NCBI GenBank assembly: GCA_005883115.1
Contig: VAZQ01000115.1
Location: forward strand, 12,776-20,708
Direction: 5' to 3'
DNA from: Alphaproteobacteria bacterium
GTDB lineage: Bacteria; Pseudomonadota; Alphaproteobacteria; Rhizobiales; Xanthobacteraceae
Length of the DNA stretch: 7,933 nucleotides
Shown here: piece after piece, positions 1-4,628 of the stretch
Layout: each line of letters starts with the position of its first letter
How positions within the stretch are numbered: position 1 is the stretch's first letter
Program-made: the position numbers and the translations under genes
The notes under the pieces: generated by a model
What the model saw: only the letters and a program-made list of their open reading frames with translations
The model's database searches: none
Told to the model about the DNA's origin: nothing

Positions 1-600
1 AGTCTTCGGGCCCGACGAGATTGAGTCCGACCAGGCGCGGTTCCGAGCGGATCAGCGCGGCGGCGGTGGCGGTCTGGACGAACACCTCGTTTTGTCGCGG
101 TAGACCTGGACGATATAGCGGAAGGCGACACCGCAGCCGGCTTGTGTGTTCGCGGCATCGCATGCCAGCGCGGCGCTGATCTTGCCGAGGGCGGCCGCCA
201 AGTCGTTGCGTTTCGCCGCGACGCATTCGGTAAGCCCGCTTGCCTCGAGCGCCGCGAGCTTTGACGCATCGTCGCTTGCGGTGGCAATGGCCCTGACGAA
301 TTTCTCGCGGTCGTTCTGGCACCACGACGAGACCATGAACTCGACGTACTGCACGTTTTCGGCGTCGTAGAGCCTGAGCTGGTCGACCGTCATCTCGGCG
401 AGCCGCGAGCCGGACACCGCTCCGAACCGGTCGAACACCGCGAAGAATTCGTCGTGCCCTGTCGGTACGGTGGGCGTCGGCAGGAAGTCGCGCATCGAGA
501 GCGCGTTGACGAGGCGGTCGTAGAGTTTTTGGTCGCGCATCGCGTCGGATATCGGCCGCGTTCCGGCGCGGATTGGTGCGCCAACACCGCGACTGCGCGG
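1..600 (-). pseudogene. Adenosine deaminase-like protein, N-terminally truncated and frameshifted fragment
   Basis: The minus strand encodes the part of a bacterial adenosine deaminase-like protein (adenosine to inosine and ammonia) that follows the first metal-binding segment. Recognisable segments are LYDRLVNALSMRDF, then GHDEFFAVFDRFG, then VQYVEFMVS, all typical of this amidohydrolase family. The reading frame breaks at the run of four T at 90-93. Restoring one base there gives a continuation ending in LVGLNLVGPED, a conserved family segment, which then leaves the window at the left edge. Upstream of about 575-600 the similarity stops. The N-terminal region with the HxH zinc ligands and any signal peptide is absent in all three minus frames before the ahcY stop at 950. 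I therefore call it a decayed or rearranged gene. The family assignment is from memory of conserved segments. The catalytic C-terminal half is outside the window, and the exact junction is uncertain. Confidence 0.72.
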
Positions 601-757
601 GCGCGCTGTTCTCCTGCCGGCAAGCAGGCCGAGATCGAGCTTTCCCGCAGCTATCTTGGCAGGGAAGGCAAGCCCGCGCGCTATCTGCTCATCACCATTG
701 CGCCCCGCCAGGGCGAGGCGCCGGACAGCGAACTGTCCGCCGACTGCCAGGGCGTCA
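575..757 (+). other. Unidentified coding-like stretch, possible gene fragment
   Basis: This stretch lies between the adenosine deaminase fragment and the small membrane ORF. On the plus strand, in the frame that reads SRSYLGREGKPARYLLITIA around 640-700, third codon positions are about 80% G or C, first positions about two thirds and second positions lower. That is the pattern of real genes in this genome. The antisense minus frames either contain stops (two TAG codons opposite the YL codon pairs) or have the bias in the wrong position. The frame has no convincing start or ribosome binding site of its own: upstream it runs into the antisense of the deaminase fragment, and downstream it ends at a TGA at 799-801 after a low-complexity Arg/Gly tail. 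I do not recognise the protein. It may be the remnant of a gene joined to the deaminase fragment by rearrangement. Confidence 0.3.
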
Positions 758-907
758 GGGGAATTCGCCGGCGAGGAGGGCAAGGCGGAACAAGAGGATG
801 AACGCCGCCAGGAAGATGGCGGCAAGGATGATCCGGCCTCGCAAGACTTTTGCCCCTGCTGCGCTCTCTACGAAGGCGAAGCTAGCGGTTGGGTATGGCG
901 AACTCAA
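755..907 (-). CDS. Possible small single-pass membrane protein (50 aa)
   Basis: This short minus-strand frame opens at a TTG (905-907) directly after an in-frame TAA (908-910) and closes at a TGA (755-757). It would encode 50 residues. The first 20 are polar and small. Then come positively charged residues (K20, R23, R25) and a strongly hydrophobic segment, about residues 26-46 (IILAAIFLAAFILL at its core), with an Arg at 41, ending in GEFP. This looks like one transmembrane helix with a cytoplasmic N-terminus under the positive-inside rule. Codons from residue 21 on have high third-position GC, consistent with coding. There is no clear ribosome binding site before the TTG, so the true start could be the TTG at residue 22. 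It could also be the N-terminal part of a longer protein disrupted by the same event that broke the neighbouring deaminase. No family recognised. Confidence 0.35.
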   Translation of the reverse strand: MSSPYPTASFAFVESAAGAKVLRGRIILAAIFLAAFILLFRLALLAGEFP

Positions 908-914
908 TTAGGTG

Positions 915-943
915 GAGGAGCGTCGGGCAGTTCGCGGCTCCTC
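915..943 (-). terminator. Stem-loop after ahcY, possible terminator
   Basis: A perfect 7-bp inverted repeat (GAGGAGC / GCTCCTC) encloses a 15-nt loop and begins seven bases past the ahcY stop codon in the direction of transcription. Its position suits a transcription terminator. No run of U follows the stem, so it is not a textbook intrinsic terminator; it may work with Rho or just protect the 3' end. Confidence 0.4.
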
Positions 944-949
944 GAACGT

Positions 950-2392
950 TCAGTACCGGTAATGATCGGATTTATACGGTCCCTCGACGGCCACGCCGAT
1001 ATACTGGGCTTGCCGGTCCGACATTTTCGTGAGCTTGGCGCCGATCTTGGCGAGGTGCAGGCGTGCGACCTTCTCGTCGAGGTGCTTCGGCAGCGTGTAA
1101 ACTTTCTTCTCGTACTTCTTCGGATTGGTCCACAGCTCGATCTGCGCCAAGGTCTGGTTGCTGAATGAGGACGACATCACGAAGCTCGGATGGCCCATGG
1201 CATTGCCGAGGTTCACCAAACGTCCCTCCGACAAGAGGATGATGCGCTTGCCGTCCGGGAATTCGATTTCATCGACCTGCGGCTTCACGTTGTACCACTT
1301 GAAGTTACGCAGCGCCGAGACCTGGATCTCGCTGTCGAAATGCCCGATGTTGGCAACGATCGCCCGGTCCTTCATCCTGCGCATGTGCTCGATGGTGATG
1401 ACGTCGAGGTTGCCGGTAGCGGTGACGAAAATGTCGGCGCGCGGCGCCGCGTCGTCCATCGTCGTCACCTCGTAGCCTTCCATCGCCGCCTGCAGTGCGC
1501 AGATCGGATCGATCTCAGAGACGAGCACGCGGCAGCCGGCTTGCCGCAGAGAGGCGGCCGAGCCCTTGCCGACGTCACCAAAGCCGGCGACCATGGCCAC
1601 CTTGCCTGCCATCATCACGTCGGTGCCGCGGCGAATTCCATCCACGAGCGATTCGCGGCAGCCGTAAAGGTTGTCGAACTTCGATTTGGTCACGCTGTCG
1701 TTCACATTGATCGCCGGCCACAGCAACGTGCCTTTCTTCTGCATCTCGTAGAGCCGGTGAACACCGGTCGTGGTTTCCTCGGTCACGCCGCGGATCGCGT
1801 CGGCATTGTGCTTGTACCAGCCGGGCTTGTCCTTCAGCCGCTGCTTGATGGCGGCGAACAGGATTTCTTCCTCCTCGTTGACCGGTTTGCTGATCAAGCT
1901 GGTTTCGCCCCGCTCGGCGCGCAGGCCGAGGTGAATCAAAAGCGTGGCATCGCCGCCGTCGTCGAGAACCATGTTGGGCGTACCGCCGTCGCTCCATTCG
2001 AAGATGCGGTGCTGGTAGTCCCAATAGTCCTCGAGCGTCTCCCCCTTGACCGCGAATACCGGTGTGCCGCTCGCTGCCACAGCCGCCGCGGCGTGGTCCT
2101 GGGTGGAATAGATGTTGCACGAGGCCCAGCGTACGTCCGCGCCGAGGGTCTTGAGCGTTTCGATCAGGACCGCGGTCTGGATCGTCATGTGCAGTGAGCC
2201 GCAGATGCGCGCACCGCGCAGCGGCTGCTCGGGCCCGTATTCCTCGCGGATGGCCATAAGCCCGGGCATCTCGGTCTCGGCAATGGCGATTTCCTTGCGG
2301 CCCCACTCGGCAAGGCTCACGTCCTTGACCACGTAGTCGGCAGCCGCGTTGGCGGGGGCAGCATTCCTGGCGGCTTTCGATTGAGCGGTCAT
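950..2392 (-). CDS. ahcY: S-adenosylhomocysteine hydrolase (adenosylhomocysteinase)
   Basis: Cytosolic NAD-dependent enzyme that splits S-adenosylhomocysteine into adenosine and homocysteine, removing the product inhibitor of methyltransferases and feeding methionine regeneration. The 480-residue protein is full length. Visible features: substrate-domain segment CGSLHMTIQTAVLIETL (about 64-80), ASCNIYSTQDHAAAA (about 90-104), the extra loop of roughly 40 residues present in many bacterial forms (about 160-200), NDSVTKSKFDN (231-241) with substrate and NAD contacts, the Rossmann motif GFGDVGKG (270-277), and the conserved C-terminal end KSDHYRY. The ATG at 2390-2392 is preceded by AAGGAC, a good ribosome binding site. 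In several rhizobia ahcY sits beside the HPr gene; here udgX lies between them on the other strand. An upstream palindrome suggests control by S-adenosylhomocysteine or methionine status. Nothing unusual in the protein itself. Confidence 0.98.
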   Translation of the reverse strand: MTAQSKAARNAAPANAAADYVVKDVSLAEWGRKEIAIAETEMPGLMAIREEYGPEQPLRGARICGSLHMTIQTAVLIETLKTLGADVRWASCNIYSTQDHAAAAVAASGTPVFAVKGETLEDYWDYQHRIFEWSDGGTPNMVLDDGGDATLLIHLGLRAERGETSLISKPVNEEEEILFAAIKQRLKDKPGWYKHNADAIRGVTEETTTGVHRLYEMQKKGTLLWPAINVNDSVTKSKFDNLYGCRESLVDGIRRGTDVMMAGKVAMVAGFGDVGKGSAASLRQAGCRVLVSEIDPICALQAAMEGYEVTTMDDAAPRADIFVTATGNLDVITIEHMRRMKDRAIVANIGHFDSEIQVSALRNFKWYNVKPQVDEIEFPDGKRIILLSEGRLVNLGNAMGHPSFVMSSSFSNQTLAQIELWTNPKKYEKKVYTLPKHLDEKVARLHLAKIGAKLTKMSDRQAQYIGVAVEGPYKSDHYRY

Positions 2393-2482
2393 GACAGTCC
2401 TTACGAGGTTCGGAATTGCGGCGCGCCGGCCGGCCGCCGCTCGGCGCTGCCTATAGCAGGGGCGACGCGTGCCCGCAACGAA

Positions 2483-2504
2483 GATATAAAGATTTCTTTA
2501 TATC
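2483..2504. promoter_or_regulatory. 22-bp palindrome, probable SahR/ArsR-type operator between ahcY and udgX
   Basis: A perfect inverted repeat with 10-bp arms (GATATAAAGA / TCTTTATATC) around a 2-bp centre (TT), AT-rich in a very GC-rich surrounding. It lies about 90 bp upstream of the start codons of both divergent genes, ahcY and udgX. A palindrome of the form ATATAAAGA...TCTTTATAT resembles, from memory, operators reported upstream of ahcY and methionine-cycle genes in alphaproteobacteria and assigned to ArsR-family SahR regulators. The sequence symmetry is observed; the regulator is inferred. Confidence 0.65.
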
Positions 2505-2590
2505 CAAACCGAACCGGAATTCGCACCCCGCCGAACCGACGCGATGTCGCGCGCGTTGATGCGGCAGGGGGGGAGCGATTGGAGCGCCCG

Positions 2591-3232
2591 ATGCGAGAGA
2601 AAACGCAGCTCGATCTCCACCTTTCTCCGGCCATCACTTCGCTGTCGGAGCTTGCCAAGGCGGAGGACGAATGCACGCGCTGTCCGCTCTACCAGCACGC
2701 GACGCAGGCGGTGCCAGGCGAGGGACGCAGGTCGTCCCACCTCATGCTCGTCGGCGAGCAGCCGGGTGACAAGGAAGATCTCGCCGGCAAGCCGTTTGTC
2801 GGCCCAGCGGGACGCGTTCTCGACCGGGCGCTGGAGGATGCAGGAATTCCGCGCACGGAGGTTTTCGTCACCAATGCGGTGAAACATTTCAAGCATGAGA
2901 TGCGAGGCAAGCGGCGGCTGCACAAGCGGCCCAACGCTTATGAAATCGAGCGCTGCAAGATCTGGCTCGACGTCGAACGCGCGCTGGTGAAGCCGGTCGC
3001 CATTGTCGCTCTCGGCGCGACAGCAGCGCGCAGCCTCCTGGGACGCTCGGTCACCATCAGCAAGCTGCGCGGGCAGACCTTGCACCTCGCCGACGGTACC
3101 GCCGCCTTCGTCACCATCCATCCGTCCTGGCTGCTGCGCATCGAGGACGAGGCCGATAAGGAACGCGAGTACAAGAATTTGGTGGCTGACCTGCGGCCCG
3201 CCGCGAAGGTGTTGGCAAAGAAGGCAGCGTGA
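2591..3232 (+). CDS. udgX: UdgX-type uracil-DNA glycosylase (iron-sulfur, crosslinking type)
   Basis: DNA-repair enzyme of the uracil-DNA glycosylase superfamily, 213 residues. It removes uracil from DNA and, in the studied mycobacterial UdgX, stays covalently attached to the abasic site through a histidine in the KRRIH loop. Diagnostic features here: CTRC (28-31) for the iron-sulfur cluster; the UdgX form of motif 1, GEQPGDKED (55-63); the substrate-pocket segment FVGPAGR (69-75); NAVKHFKHE (95-103); the loop GKRRLHKRP with H111 as the likely nucleophile; a third cysteine, C122; and THE C-terminal motif HPSWLLR. Only three cysteines are present. His99 stands where family 4 enzymes have a cysteine, as I recall for UdgX proteins. 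The ATG at 2591 has GGAGCG upstream at suitable spacing. The frame is open back to 2381, but that part would overlap the ahcY start and has no family similarity. Single gene, divergent from ahcY and convergent with the HPr gene. Confidence 0.93.
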   Translation: MREKTQLDLHLSPAITSLSELAKAEDECTRCPLYQHATQAVPGEGRRSSHLMLVGEQPGDKEDLAGKPFVGPAGRVLDRALEDAGIPRTEVFVTNAVKHFKHEMRGKRRLHKRPNAYEIERCKIWLDVERALVKPVAIVALGATAARSLLGRSVTISKLRGQTLHLADGTAAFVTIHPSWLLRIEDEADKEREYKNLVADLRPAAKVLAKKAA

Positions 3233-3259
3233 AGCCAGCCCCGAGCGCGCCGCTAGAAC

Positions 3260-3568
3260 CTATTCCTCTTCCGTGAACCGCCCGCTCACGAGCGCGGCCA
3301 GCGCGGCAACGACCTCGGCCGCCTGCGGCCCGCTTGCCTCGACGGTAATCGTCGCGCCGGGTCCGGCCGAAAGCATCATCAATCCCATGATCGAGGTTCC
3401 GCCGACGACCTCCTGTCCGCGCTTGACCTTCACCTCGGCGTCGAACTTTTCCACGGTCTGCACGAACTTCGCCGAGGCGCGCGCGTGCAGCCCTTTTTTG
3501 TTGCAGATTTGGAGCACGCGGGTAATCGGCGCCGCGTCCGGCGGATCATCGCCGGCAGCGTCGCTCAT
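3260..3568 (-). CDS. HPr family phosphocarrier protein
   Basis: Small cytosolic phosphocarrier of the phosphotransferase system (102 residues, slightly longer than classical HPr because of a Pro/Asp-rich N-terminus of about 15 residues). The active-site segment NKKGLHARASAKF places the phosphorylated histidine at H28. The regulatory serine region GGTSIMGLMML gives S59 as the site equivalent to Ser46, the target of HPr kinase, whose gene is in the same cluster. The start ATG overlaps the stop of the upstream EIIA gene by four bases (ATGA), which implies translational coupling. Without sugar-specific membrane permease genes nearby, this belongs to the regulatory type of phosphotransferase chain known in alphaproteobacteria, which links carbon and nitrogen status to target proteins by protein contact. 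The gene ends 27 bp from the udgX stop, in convergent orientation, with no obvious terminator. Confidence 0.96.
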   Translation of the reverse strand: MSDAAGDDPPDAAPITRVLQICNKKGLHARASAKFVQTVEKFDAEVKVKRGQEVVGGTSIMGLMMLSAGPGATITVEASGPQAAEVVAALAALVSGRFTEEE

Positions 3569-3966
3569 TTGCCGGTGAGAACGCGGCTGGCGATGGTGAT
3601 GTATTTTCGGCCGGAGTCCTGGGCCGCCGCCACCGCTTCGGTCAGGGGACATTCGTCTCTCACCTTGGCGAGTTTCACCAGCATTGGAAGATTGATGCCG
3701 GCGAGGACCTCGACTTTCGGACGCCCCATGACGGAGATGGCGAGATTGGAGGGCGTGCCGCCGAACATGTCGGTGAGAATGGCGACCCCTTCGCCGCTGT
3801 CCACGCGCTTGACTGCCTCGATGATGTCCTTGCGGCGCTGTTCGACGTCGTCGTCCGGGTCAATCGTCACCGCTTCGATCTGCTTTTGCGGGCCGACCAC
3901 ATGCTCGAGGGCCGAGCGGAACTCGGCGGCAAGGCGCCCGTGCGTGACGAGTACGAGGCCGATCAT
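3565..3966 (-). CDS. PTS EIIA component, mannose/fructose family
   Basis: Cytosolic EIIA-domain protein of the mannose family (133 residues, one domain only). It accepts a phosphate from HPr on a histidine. The start MIGLVLVTHGRLA places the active histidine at H9 at the end of the first strand. AILTDMFGGTPSN in the middle is the conserved family loop, and LAGINLPMLVKLA follows. The ATG at 3964-3966 is chosen because GGGGAAG lies at proper distance before it and because family members start at this point; the frame is open 12 codons further up, without similarity. No IIB, IIC or IID transport parts are nearby, so a regulatory role together with HPr and HprK is most likely. Its stop overlaps the HPr start. 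The 200 bp that separate it from hprK contain no gene. Confidence 0.95.
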   Translation of the reverse strand: MIGLVLVTHGRLAAEFRSALEHVVGPQKQIEAVTIDPDDDVEQRRKDIIEAVKRVDSGEGVAILTDMFGGTPSNLAISVMGRPKVEVLAGINLPMLVKLAKVRDECPLTEAVAAAQDSGRKYITIASRVLTGK

Positions 3967-4166
3967 CGACTTCCCCGCCGGCGCGTCCGGGTTGCACCGC
4001 ACGAAAGGGCGCCCATCATCACGATCCTAAGCCCGTGCGCAAGGGCCTTTCTGACGGTTTCGGGACGCTGTTGCATTGCGATAGAGCTGGCCCGGCGGGC
4101 GCCCCCTGTGCCGGGAACTGAGCGCCAGGCGCCATACGTCTGTGCCGCCGGCCCTGCGCGCAGGGA
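3967..4166. other. 200-bp gap between hprK and the EIIA gene, no gene found
   Basis: I find no supported coding region here; the open minus frames are short, rich in Arg, Pro and Gly, and resemble no family. An inverted repeat CCCGGC (4091-4096) / GCCGGG (4110-4115) could form a 6-bp stem with a 13-nt loop, without a U tract. In some related genomes rapZ lies between these two genes; I see no trace of its P-loop or its C-terminal part. Confidence 0.5.
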
Positions 4167-4628
4167 TCATAACGGAGGTTTAATATCACCGTCCGGTGAG
4201 CGCAGGACCGCGAGCACGGGAGCAAGGGGGACGGCACCCGCCGGGAGGGCCAACCGCCGCACGGTTACGCCCATGAGCACGGTGTCGCCCGCCGCCGGCA
4301 TGCGCTCCGCGTCCTCGGCTGCCAGGTCGACCACAAGACCCACGACCGCCACCGGCTCGTAATCGAGCCGGCGAATGCCGAGGCCGCGCACCTCAATCAG
4401 CCCCGCAAGCGTGCTAGCCGCGCGGACCAGGAGCCGGCCATGATGTACTTCGAGGTGAAGGCGGTCATCGCCGATAAGGCGGGCGAACCGAAGCAGGCCC
4501 GTTTCAGCCGCCTGAATGAGCGCGAGCGCAAGTTGTGACTTGCCCGATCCCGCCGGCCCGCGGATGAGCACGGCGTGCGCGCCGGCCAGCACGGCAGAGG
4601 CGTGCACGCTCGGAGTCTCGGCGACCAT
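4167..4628 (-). CDS. hprK: HPr kinase/phosphorylase, short alphaproteobacterial form
   Basis: Serine kinase that phosphorylates HPr on its regulatory serine. The 153-residue protein consists of the C-terminal kinase domain only, the usual form in alphaproteobacteria, in contrast to the roughly 310-residue enzyme of Gram-positive bacteria. The P-loop is GPAGSGKS (24-31). LIGDDR (51-56) carries the conserved acidic pair, and EVRGLGI (79-85) matches the HPrK signature region. The ATG (4626-4628) shares one base with the normal chvG stop (TGA at 4628-4630), so translation is probably coupled to chvG. Because of the frame shift inside chvG, the preceding frame also reads straight into hprK without a stop, so a fused product is formally possible. 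The ATG start is preferred because similarity begins there. It acts with the HPr and EIIA proteins encoded just downstream. Confidence 0.9.
   Translation of the reverse strand: MVAETPSVHASAVLAGAHAVLIRGPAGSGKSQLALALIQAAETGLLRFARLIGDDRLHLEVHHGRLLVRAASTLAGLIEVRGLGIRRLDYEPVAVVGLVVDLAAEDAERMPAAGDTVLMGVTVRRLALPAGAVPLAPVLAVLRSPDGDIKPPL

Noticed and set aside
52..825. Single 257-codon minus-strand protein covering the deaminase fragment and the region before it
   Set aside because: Only the part below about 600 resembles adenosine deaminase. The upstream part lacks the HxH segment, has codon bias in the wrong position and reads as an accidental open frame, while the C-terminal end is out of frame after 90-93.
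1190..2197. Long open frame on the plus strand (335 codons) opposite ahcY
   Set aside because: It is antisense to a full-length, highly conserved ahcY; its composition (many His, Arg, Val, Asp) is the usual shadow in GC-rich DNA, and no family features are seen.
2393..2482. SAH or SAM riboswitch in the ahcY leader
   Set aside because: The leader is GC-rich and can fold, but I could not match the conserved core of the SAH riboswitch or the SAM-II type; the palindrome further up explains regulation more simply.
2381..2590. N-terminal extension of UdgX by 70 codons
   Set aside because: It would overlap the ahcY start and the operator palindrome, and UdgX proteins start shortly before the first CxxC, which fits the ATG at 2591 with its ribosome binding site.
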